Assembly (NCBI GenBank): GCA_030620575.1
Contig: JAUXEL010000108.1
Coordinates: 1-5,590 of the forward strand
Reading direction: 5' to 3'
From: Fidelibacterota bacterium
GTDB taxonomy: Bacteria; Fidelibacterota; Fidelibacteria; Fidelibacterales; Fidelibacteraceae
DNA length: 5,590 nucleotides
The notes beneath the pieces are model-generated. The model searched no databases. It had not been told where the DNA came from and worked only from the letters and a program-made list of their open reading frames with translations. Shown here piece by piece: positions 1 to 5,509 of this stretch. Every line of letters starts with the position of its first letter. Position 1 is the stretch's first letter. A program made the translations under genes and the position numbers.

Positions 1-1
1 A

Positions 2-478
2 CCGGCCTTAACCCGGAAAGAAATTGATAAGCTGATTCTGGAACATGCGGATATGCAGGTCAAGTACAAGGAATATGAGAACAACTATCTCTTGCTTGCT
101 GCAGAATTTGAAAATTTCAAAAAACGTATTATTAAAGATCAGCAACGTTCACGTGAAATATATAAAGAAAGTTTACTGATCGAACTTTTACCCGTAATAG
201 ATGATATTGACCGTGCGCTGCAGCATCATACGGATAAGGAATTGAATGACGGGTTTACCATGACCCGTACTAAGCTTCTCAACTATCTGGAAAAATATGA
301 AGTTGTCCCTTTCGAATCACTCGGAGAGGAATTTAATCCGGATAAGCATGATGCCATGTTAACACGGTCTGTCAAAGATGAGAAAGATAATATCATTATT
401 GAAGAATTTCAAAAAGGTTACATGATTGGAAAAAAAGTACTTCGGCACGCGAAGGTAGTTGTTAATATTATAGAATAG
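2..478 (+). CDS. grpE: GrpE nucleotide exchange factor, 5' end outside window
   Basis: GrpE is the cytoplasmic nucleotide exchange factor of DnaK: it releases ADP so that the chaperone can let go of its substrate. The reading frame is open from base 2, and the residues before the first in-window ATG (53) already look like GrpE (LTRKEIDKLILEHAD), so 53 is an internal Met and the true start lies upstream. Visible features are the long N-terminal helix leading into the family-typical AEFENFKKR (about 109-135), the LLPVIDDIDRAL segment, the EEFNPDKHDAM segment, and the C-terminal signature KGYMIGKKVLRHAKVVV (about 415-465), which lies in the beta domain that contacts DnaK. The 3' end is intact. 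It ends 11 bases before dnaJ and is almost certainly co-transcribed with it. hrcA is a common upstream neighbour in other bacteria but cannot be seen here. Confidence 0.96.
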   Translation, partial: PALTRKEIDKLILEHADMQVKYKEYENNYLLLAAEFENFKKRIIKDQQRSREIYKESLLIELLPVIDDIDRALQHHTDKELNDGFTMTRTKLLNYLEKYEVVPFESLGEEFNPDKHDAMLTRSVKDEKDNIIIEEFQKGYMIGKKVLRHAKVVVNIIE

Positions 479-489
479 ATAAGAGAATT

Positions 490-1611
490 ATGGATAGAGA
501 TTATTATGACATATTAGGTGTGAGTAAAACCGCAACGAATGAGGAACTGAAAAAAGCTTACCGAAAACTCGCAGTAAAATACCATCCTGATAAAAATCCT
601 GACAATAAAGAAGCAGAAGGAAAATTTAAAGAATCTGCGGAAGCTTATTCTGTGCTGTCTGATCCGCAAAAACGCCAGCGGTATGACCAGTTTGGTCATC
701 AAGGCTTGAACCAAAATGGTTTTGGTGGCGGATTTGGCGGACATGGAATGTCTATGGACGACATTTTTTCTCAGTTCGGAAATATTTTTGGAGATGCCTT
801 CGGCGGCGGCGGTTTTGGTAGTTTTTTTGGTGGTGGTACGCAGCGGCGGAACTCCAATCGCGGGGCTGATTTGCGTGTTAACCTCCGTTTAAGCCTTGAA
901 GAAATATATAAAGGTGTTAAAAAACAAATAAAATTAACGCGTTATGAGCATTGTCCCGACTGTAGTGGCGCAGGCGGAAGCGGAAAAAAAACATGTTCAG
1001 TTTGCCATGGTACAGGAGAAATTCGTGAACGGGTAAATTCCTTTTTTGGACAGATGATCAATACCAAACCCTGTTACAATTGCCACGGTCAGGGCGTAGT
1101 AATCGAACAACCCTGTTTTACCTGTAAAGGTGATGGCCGTATCAAACGCAAAGCTGATATCAGTATTGAAGTTCCATCAGGTGTGCAGGACGGTAATTAT
1201 ATGACCATCCACGGTGATGGCCATGCCGGTTTGCGAAACGGTGAAGAAGGCGATTTAATTGTTATCTTTAAAGAAGAGAACCATCCTATCTATACACGGT
1301 CAGGCAATGATGTTATTATAAGTTGTGAGATCACATGGCCACAGGCTGTATTCGGTGATGAACTTGAAATACCCACACTTAGCGGGAAAGTAAGTTTTAA
1401 GATCAATCCCGGGACTGTGCACGGGAAAATATACCGATTGCGGGGAAAAGGTTTACCGGTTCTCCACGGGCACCGATATGGAGATCAATTAATTCAGATT
1501 CATATTAAAACACCTACGCACGTAGACAAGGATGAAAAAAAACTGATAAAAGAATTATATCAATTGTATTCCAAGAAAAATAATATTAAAATTAAGAAGT
1601 TTACACCCTAA
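490..1611 (+). CDS. dnaJ: Chaperone protein DnaJ (class I Hsp40)
   Basis: Cytoplasmic co-chaperone that delivers unfolded proteins to DnaK and stimulates its ATPase. The 373-residue length is normal for a class I DnaJ and all domains are present. The J domain is at about 4-66, with the catalytic HPD at 32-34. The Gly/Phe-rich linker is at about 72-117 and includes a DDIF motif at 90-93. The zinc-binding region has four CxxCxGxG repeats starting at Cys155, Cys169, Cys195 and Cys209, with normal spacing. The C-terminal substrate-binding domains start near 220 and include GDGHAG (242-247). The ATG is preceded by a modest purine-rich site (AAGAGA, 481-486). Two stop codons in tandem end the gene (TAA at 1609 and 1612). 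No key residue is missing. dnaK does not follow it, so the third member of the machine must be encoded elsewhere. Confidence 0.98.
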   Translation: MDRDYYDILGVSKTATNEELKKAYRKLAVKYHPDKNPDNKEAEGKFKESAEAYSVLSDPQKRQRYDQFGHQGLNQNGFGGGFGGHGMSMDDIFSQFGNIFGDAFGGGGFGSFFGGGTQRRNSNRGADLRVNLRLSLEEIYKGVKKQIKLTRYEHCPDCSGAGGSGKKTCSVCHGTGEIRERVNSFFGQMINTKPCYNCHGQGVVIEQPCFTCKGDGRIKRKADISIEVPSGVQDGNYMTIHGDGHAGLRNGEEGDLIVIFKEENHPIYTRSGNDVIISCEITWPQAVFGDELEIPTLSGKVSFKINPGTVHGKIYRLRGKGLPVLHGHRYGDQLIQIHIKTPTHVDKDEKKLIKELYQLYSKKNNIKIKKFTP

Positions 1612-1625
1612 TAACAGGGATAATT

Positions 1626-2000
1626 ATGTTTACTAAAAAAGAGAGAAATATTATTGTTATTATTGCACTTATACTCATGCTGGGTGCAGTGTGGTTTATT
1701 GTGCGCATAGTTATAAAAAAACAACGACCAATAAAATCATCGGATGTTAAAATGGAAGAATCATTTCAACGTAAAGATGAGAGTAAAGTCGAGAGCAAGA
1801 TCCCTGCAGAACCGGTAAATATCAATACTGCCGGTTTAATGGAAATTGAAGCTCTGCCGTATCTTGGAATCGAAAAATCAAAAGATATTATTGAATATAG
1901 GGATAAAAACGGACCGTTTAAAACCTTAGATGAACTGACAAAGGTTAACGGTATTGGTAAGAAAACCCTGGAAAAATTAAAATCATTAATTACCTTATAA
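1626..2000 (+). CDS. Membrane-anchored helix-hairpin-helix protein, ComEA-like
   Basis: This 124-residue protein has a short basic N-terminus, one membrane helix (about 9-30), a charged linker (about 31-60) and a C-terminal double helix-hairpin-helix domain. The domain opens with the typical ComEA-family VNINTA at 64-69. It continues with an IEALPYLG hairpin and a YRDKNGPFKTLDEL segment, and closes with the second hairpin VNGIGKKTLEKL. In ComEA, the DNA receptor of natural transformation, this domain binds double-stranded DNA non-specifically outside the inner membrane. Topology here (anchor first, HhH domain last) fits that role. An AGGGA site (1616-1620) lies 5 bases before the ATG. The pilus-platform-like genes downstream strengthen a link with DNA uptake. 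Small HhH proteins of this type also occur in bacteria not known to be competent, so function is inferred and no gene symbol is given. Confidence 0.85.
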   Translation: MFTKKERNIIVIIALILMLGAVWFIVRIVIKKQRPIKSSDVKMEESFQRKDESKVESKIPAEPVNINTAGLMEIEALPYLGIEKSKDIIEYRDKNGPFKTLDELTKVNGIGKKTLEKLKSLITL

Positions 2001-2006
2001 GAGTAT

Positions 2007-2012
2007 AGGAGG
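2007..2012 (+). promoter_or_regulatory. Strong Shine-Dalgarno site that fixes a GTG start
   Basis: A perfect AGGAGG lies 4 bases before the GTG at 2017. The next in-frame ATG is far inside the protein, after the membrane helix, so this site decides in favour of the GTG start and shows that this organism uses ordinary Shine-Dalgarno initiation. Confidence 0.8.
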
Positions 2013-2016
2013 TATT

Positions 2017-2772
2017 GTGCAAGAGGAGCAATATTACAGCGAAAAATGGTCATTTATTGTTAAATGGATTGCAGTTATTTTATTTGTTATATTATTACTG
2101 GTAATTTTTATCCCCAGTAATATCTGGAAAGAAGAAGACAATATGAGATCGCGCTCAGAGTGGAAAATGGAACAGCTCTGGGATGCGCAACGCATGTATA
2201 AAAAGCTGACAGGACACTATGATACTGATATAAAAGGTGTCTTATGGTTTGTTTCAGCTGTACGGGACTCTATACTTGCCGATAGTGAATATGTTAATGA
2301 ACAATATATCAGGTATAAAGATGAAGATATAAAAATCAATGTTCCGCAATTCTGGTTTACCGAGTATGATACTGTTTTTTCACGGCCTTACCATGCAAAA
2401 GATACCAGTTTCATCGATGTTTATACCGCGGTTGAATTAAATTTTGAGACCGGTGGTTGGGATACAATATTTTTGGGTGAAATAAAAGACCGTTATAAAT
2501 ATTCCGATACCCTCTGGGAAGGCACGATCATTGATACCACAGTAGATACTATTATTGAAAGAGTTATGAAATATAAGCACTTTAATTTAGTTGACTCTTT
2601 AACGATTTGTCCCTTAACTGATAAGCCATATTATATTACCGTTAAAGGTAAAGATACCGTTATTATTCACAGTCCTATGAAGGGCGGTTATTTGGAAAGA
2701 AAATATTTCTTTTTTACCTTCAAAGATACCGGGCATGGCTTTATTATGAATGGGGAAGCTTCCTGGGAATAA
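2017..2772 (+). CDS. Single-pass envelope protein of unknown function, pseudopilin-like outline, Asp-Thr rich
   Basis: I do not recognise this 251-residue protein as a named family. It begins with a short polar segment, then one strongly hydrophobic helix (about 14-34), then a charged amphipathic helix continuing to about 65 (SEWKMEQLWDAQRMYKKLTG), and finally a beta-rich domain outside the membrane. That outline resembles a pilin or pseudopilin, but there is no prepilin-peptidase site (no Gly-Phe with Glu at +5), so it would keep its anchor. The segment ICPLTDKPYYI (198-208) recalls the C-terminal part of some pilin-like envelope proteins of the FCB group; this is a resemblance from memory only. 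Nine Asp-Thr dipeptides (Asp at 69, 118, 129, 149, 164, 173, 177, 213, 237) are spread through the domain, mostly followed by hydrophobic residues. The start is GTG behind a perfect AGGAGG. Its position between a ComEA-like gene and a PilM-like gene suggests a part in the same envelope machine. Confidence 0.75.
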   Translation: MQEEQYYSEKWSFIVKWIAVILFVILLLVIFIPSNIWKEEDNMRSRSEWKMEQLWDAQRMYKKLTGHYDTDIKGVLWFVSAVRDSILADSEYVNEQYIRYKDEDIKINVPQFWFTEYDTVFSRPYHAKDTSFIDVYTAVELNFETGGWDTIFLGEIKDRYKYSDTLWEGTIIDTTVDTIIERVMKYKHFNLVDSLTICPLTDKPYYITVKGKDTVIIHSPMKGGYLERKYFFFTFKDTGHGFIMNGEASWE

Positions 2773-2778
2773 CCACAT

Positions 2779-3675
2779 ATGTTAACTCTCGCGCTACATC
2801 ACGATGAGTCTGTTTTTGTATATTTGAGCGAGGTGCAAAAGGGGAAGAAAGACATTGAGCAATTAGGATTGTTCTCGTTGGATTTTTCTTTTAATACAGC
2901 TTTTTTATATCAAAAAGATGCAAAAAATATACTCAGCGGTATACTAAAAGAAATTATCGATTTATTATCTGTTAAGGATGAGGATTTGTATTTTTCTTTT
3001 CCCGCGGACTTGACCTATGTTTCTTTATACGATCAGGTACTTAAAGAAGATATCCAATCGGTTATTGATAAAGATGTCTGGCTAACTGAGTTGAAATTCG
3101 GTCATGACTTTATTGAACAGAGCGATTGTCAAGTCAAGGTATCGTATAAAGAAAAAAATCTGGCTTCTTTGACAGCTATTTACTATCCGAAAATGATTTA
3201 TGAACTGTTACAGTTCGCCTGTCAGGATAACCATTGCAAGCTGGTGGGAATGGGTGTGAATATCTTCAATGCTACAGAAATTGTAAAAAATTCTGTTACC
3301 GGCACCAATTATATTGTAATTGTGTTAAAACAGGATGAATGTGAATTAGTCAATATTGTTGATGATATTATAGTAGGTTATACCCGATTTGCTTATGTAA
3401 ATGAACATTTATTATTTTATGCCAAAAATGGTATCATTCCCGACGGTTTGTGCAAGGCAGTTGCAACAAACGATACAAACATTCTTCAACGGCACATGAT
3501 ATACCTGACCGGAAGCAGTACCTACATACACGAAAAATGTGCATTAAAACAAGCAGATGAAAAAATAAAGATAATAAACCCTATGGTTGTCAATACAACG
3601 TATTTAAAACCATCTGTTGCGTATGATAAGCAGTATGATACTGTTTTTTCATCCGCTCTGGGTGCATTAATATAA
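2779..3675 (+). CDS. PilM-like protein, degenerate actin-like fold (probable)
   Basis: This 298-residue protein has no signal peptide or membrane helix and is probably cytoplasmic. It reads like a diverged PilM or GspL cytoplasmic domain, the actin-like ATPase-fold protein that docks the inner-membrane platform of type IV pili or type II secretion. Supporting signs are the DLYFSFPADL strand (69-78) where PilM has its early conserved strand, TNYIVIVLKQDECELVNIVDD (176-196) where PilM has its second subdomain start, IYLTGSSTYI (241-250) in place of the family LTGGG loop, INP (266-268), and a final FSSALGALI (290-298) like the usual closing A-x-GLA helix. The N-terminal DxG phosphate loop is not visible and the second GG is replaced by SS, so ATP binding is doubtful. 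It is shorter than typical PilM (about 350). The start follows the previous stop by 6 bases with only a weak GGGAA site, suggesting translational coupling. The next gene's INLL N-terminus supports the call. Confidence 0.65.
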   Translation: MLTLALHHDESVFVYLSEVQKGKKDIEQLGLFSLDFSFNTAFLYQKDAKNILSGILKEIIDLLSVKDEDLYFSFPADLTYVSLYDQVLKEDIQSVIDKDVWLTELKFGHDFIEQSDCQVKVSYKEKNLASLTAIYYPKMIYELLQFACQDNHCKLVGMGVNIFNATEIVKNSVTGTNYIVIVLKQDECELVNIVDDIIVGYTRFAYVNEHLLFYAKNGIIPDGLCKAVATNDTNILQRHMIYLTGSSTYIHEKCALKQADEKIKIINPMVVNTTYLKPSVAYDKQYDTVFSSALGALI

Positions 3676-3679
3676 GGAG
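3674..3679 (+). promoter_or_regulatory. Shine-Dalgarno site overlapping the previous stop codon
   Basis: AAGGAG overlaps the TAA stop of the PilM-like gene and lies 7 bases before the ATG at 3687. It fixes that start, which matters because the first six residues carry the INLL motif used to identify the protein. Confidence 0.7.
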
Positions 3680-3686
3680 AAAGGAA

Positions 3687-4781
3687 ATGAAGATTAATTT
3701 GTTACGAGAAGATCAAATGAGCAAAGTCCCTCATCAAGACAAAGAAAAAGAAATTCTTCGTTTTGATGATACATTTTCTAACGGAAATGATGACTTGTAT
3801 TTTCAACAGCCCACTCCGCCCTCAGAAGAATATCGGCGTCCACGTAAGTCGCGGATTTGGTTGTTTATTTTACTCCTTTTAGTATTTTTAGTTGGTGGCG
3901 CATTTATTTCAAATCCAAGTAGAACCAAGAATTTCTTTGCTAATTTTGCGGATAATACCGCTCAATTATGGAGAAAAGGAACAAATAAAATTCAAACTTG
4001 GTGGCTGCATCGCAATGATAAGGAGATCGTTTATGTGACGGAAACACCGGATATCCCAGTCCGGAAAGAAGAACCGGCAGAACCCAAAGAGAAAATTGTC
4101 GAACAACAGGTAATAAAAGTTGAAAAAATAATTGAAAAAGAAGTAGTTAAAGAAACCGTCGAAGAAAAGATAGTGGAAAGTCCTCCCATATATGATTCCA
4201 TACGGGATGAACTGGCTCTTTCAAAACGAAATATGGATGCGGCTGAATTCGTATGGTCAAAAATTCCCGGCGGCATGACCCTGGATCGCCTGCAAATTTC
4301 TGAGGACCGATTAAGTGTTTCTGTCAAATCACGTTACCCCATGTTGATCCAATCCTATGCAAACGTTATAGAACAGAATGATATGTTTACTTCGGTTTAT
4401 GAGGGTGAACAGGAATTGATTGACGAACAAACCCGGGTACAACTGACCACCTATCTTCCTGCTTTTAAACCGGAGGACAGACCTGCGCAAATTTGGGACT
4501 TGGATGTAGAATGGTTTGATGATTATCTTGATAATGTCAGTAAAAGTGCTGATCTGAATATTTCACAGGAAATTAGAAATACTCGAACCCTTGATAATAA
4601 AATATTACGACATGATATTCATGTGACCGCAAGCGGAAACCGTACGTCTATGATGTTATTATTTCAGGAATTAAAGACTGTCCCGGCCGCTTATGTGGTC
4701 CAGGAGATCGAATCAAGATACCATCCTGCAGATCAATCTAATATACTGGAACTCGGCATGGTATATTATGAAAGAAAATAA
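3687..4781 (+). CDS. PilN/PilO-like inner-membrane platform protein, probable fusion
   Basis: A 364-residue single-pass protein. It begins MKINLLRED; PilN proteins of type IV pili begin with a conserved INLLP peptide that inserts into PilM, and a PilM-like gene lies directly upstream. After about 50 polar cytoplasmic residues comes one membrane helix (about 57-76), preceded by a basic cluster (RRPRKSR, 50-56) that places the C-terminus in the periplasm. A Lys/Glu/Val-rich segment (about 127-165) is probably helical or a coiled coil. Residues about 190-258 (IPGGMTLDRLQISEDRLSV, then a MLIQSYANVIEQ helix) match the ferredoxin-like pattern of the PilN periplasmic domain. Residues about 300-362 (ILRHDIHVTASG, MLLFQELKTVPAAYVVQEIE, LELGMVYYER) match the PilO pattern. 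With no separate pilO nearby, I infer one protein doing both jobs. Family assignment rests on pattern, not on a search; a GspL/GspM-like relative is the main alternative. It overlaps rsmD by one base. Confidence 0.65.
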   Translation: MKINLLREDQMSKVPHQDKEKEILRFDDTFSNGNDDLYFQQPTPPSEEYRRPRKSRIWLFILLLLVFLVGGAFISNPSRTKNFFANFADNTAQLWRKGTNKIQTWWLHRNDKEIVYVTETPDIPVRKEEPAEPKEKIVEQQVIKVEKIIEKEVVKETVEEKIVESPPIYDSIRDELALSKRNMDAAEFVWSKIPGGMTLDRLQISEDRLSVSVKSRYPMLIQSYANVIEQNDMFTSVYEGEQELIDEQTRVQLTTYLPAFKPEDRPAQIWDLDVEWFDDYLDNVSKSADLNISQEIRNTRTLDNKILRHDIHVTASGNRTSMMLLFQELKTVPAAYVVQEIESRYHPADQSNILELGMVYYERK

Positions 4782-5308
4782 TGTCTAAAATTATTAGCGG
4801 ACGGTATGGAGGACTGTATATTAAGAACCCGAAACATTCCATACGTCCAACGACAGGCAAAGCAAAGGAATATATTTTCAACGTCCTTCAATCCCTTGAA
4901 GGACGTCGTGTAATTGATTTATTTTCCGGTACCGGAGCTTTGGGAATTGAGGCACTTTCCCGTTATGCGGAACATGTGACATTTATAGATAATAAACAAA
5001 GATCAATACGGCTAATATTTGACAATTTAACACTTATTAAGGCACCTGAAAATACATGGAGTTGTATCAAAAACAATGTATTCCGATTTTTAAAACATGA
5101 TACGATGCTCTATGATGTGATCATAGCTGATCCGCCCTATGATCTGACGCTCTCTCCGGCATTTTTTGAAAGCTGTAAAGATCATCTTGCTCCATCCGGT
5201 ATTTTTGTTCTTGAATATTCTACGCGGACCCCTTTTGATACCGGTGGGTGGGAAGCGGTTCGAATAAAAAAAATGGGTGATACAACGATCTATTTTTTTC
5301 AAAAATAG
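4781..5308 (+). CDS. rsmD: 16S rRNA (guanine(966)-N(2))-methyltransferase RsmD
   Basis: RsmD uses S-adenosylmethionine to methylate N2 of G966 (E. coli numbering) in 16S rRNA of the assembling small subunit. The 175-residue length is within the family range. The N-terminus MSKIISGRYGGLYI followed by RPTTGKAKEYIFNVL (22-36) is the family-typical RNA-binding start. The SAM loop is DLFSGTGALGIE (46-57), the acidic residue after the next strand is Asp70 (FID), and the catalytic DPPY of N-methyltransferases is at 117-120. The sequence closes with a GDTTIYFFQ strand, usual for the family. Its ATG shares one base with the TAA of the previous gene (TAATG), so translation is likely coupled. Being last in the operon after pilus-like genes has no obvious functional meaning. 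A perfect 11-base hairpin lies within codons 34-42. Confidence 0.93.
   Translation: MSKIISGRYGGLYIKNPKHSIRPTTGKAKEYIFNVLQSLEGRRVIDLFSGTGALGIEALSRYAEHVTFIDNKQRSIRLIFDNLTLIKAPENTWSCIKNNVFRFLKHDTMLYDVIIADPPYDLTLSPAFFESCKDHLAPSGIFVLEYSTRTPFDTGGWEAVRIKKMGDTTIYFFQK
4881..4906 (+). repeat. Perfect 11-bp inverted repeat with 4-base loop inside rsmD
   Basis: ACGTCCTTCAA (4881-4891) and TTGAAGGACGT (4896-4906) are exact reverse complements around a TCCC loop. The stem would form in the rsmD mRNA about 100 bases after its start codon. No T-run follows, so it is not an intrinsic terminator. It encodes residues NVLQSLEGR, which are not unusual for the family. Confidence 0.8.
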
Positions 5309-5344
5309 ACAAGTAAAAAGACAAAAGGCAAAAGTATAAAGTAA
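5309..5344 (+). repeat. A-rich low-complexity tract after rsmD
   Basis: The bases after the rsmD stop form short degenerate purine units (AAGTAAAA, AGACAAAA, GGCAAAAG, TATAAAG). There is no open gene and no hairpin. It could be spacer sequence or a decayed tandem repeat; I cannot tell which. Confidence 0.4.
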
Positions 5345-5425
5345 GGAACGGTCCATACTTCGCTATCACCTTCGGCAAGCCTTCAGTGATCAAGAAAGCT
5401 ACGAATGGCACGGCGGGACCGTTCC
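5345..5425. repeat. 81-bp element with perfect 10-bp terminal inverted repeats (MITE- or REP-like)
   Basis: GGAACGGTCC (5345-5354) and GGACCGTTCC (5416-5425) are exact reverse complements at the two ends of an 81-base segment. GTAA stands directly outside both ends (5341-5344 and 5426-5429), as a 4-base target-site duplication would. The interior is itself an imperfect palindrome: ATCAC (5365-5369) pairs with GTGAT (5386-5390), TTCG (5359-5362) with CGAA (5402-5405), and GGC-AA-GCC sits at the tip. Its interior looks richer in G and C than the very AT-rich flanks. It is too short to encode a transposase. A non-autonomous mobile element or a dispersed intergenic palindrome is likely. The alternative is a structured RNA or 3'-end stabilising hairpin of the operon transcript; there is no T-run for a terminator. 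Confidence 0.6.
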
Positions 5426-5479
5426 GTAATCAAAATAAAGTTTTACATGAAAAGCAATAAAGAAAAGTTATAAATATAT

Positions 5480-5503
5480 AGGGAATAGGCATGCCTGTTC
5501 CTT
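5480..5503 (+). terminator. Hairpin/palindrome, weak terminator or operator
   Basis: Bases 5480-5489 pair with 5494-5503 (10 pairs, two of them G-U) around a CATG loop. The core AGGCATGCCT (5487-5496) is a perfect palindrome. The downstream sequence is TAAATTTTATAATTATTA, rich in T but not a clean T-run, so termination of the upstream operon is possible but weakly supported. Because it sits where a -35 region would be for the TATAAT at 5510, it could equally be a binding site for a dimeric regulator of the next gene. Confidence 0.35.
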
Positions 5504-5509
5504 AAATTT

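Noticed and set aside
53..478. ATG at 53 as the start of grpE
   Set aside because: The frame is open to the window edge and the upstream residues fit the GrpE N-terminal helix, so this Met is internal.
721..840. Gly-rich repetitive stretch in dnaJ
   Set aside because: It is the normal Gly/Phe linker of class I DnaJ, not a tandem repeat of separate interest.
1600..1630. Possible promoter before the HhH gene (TTTACA at 1600, GATAAT at 1619)
   Set aside because: The spacer is only 13 bases and the -10 would overlap the ribosome binding site and start codon.
4031..4327. 98-codon open frame on the minus strand
   Set aside because: It lies wholly inside the PilN/PilO-like gene, opposite its Lys/Glu-rich segment; the product is Ser/Thr-rich antisense with no ribosome binding logic or domain.
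4926..4935. Palindrome CCGGTACCGG
   Set aside because: It encodes the conserved Ser-Gly-Thr-Gly of the SAM loop, where codons GGT ACC GGA make it readily by chance.
5090..5411. Two minus-strand open frames over the rsmD 3' end and the intergenic element
   Set aside because: They run antisense to the conserved DPPY part of rsmD, overlap one another in different frames and show no recognisable domain.
5442..5474. Alternative promoter TTTACA (5442) with TATAAA (5469)
   Set aside because: The spacer is 21 bases, too long for an ordinary sigma-70-type promoter, and AT-rich DNA gives such boxes by chance.
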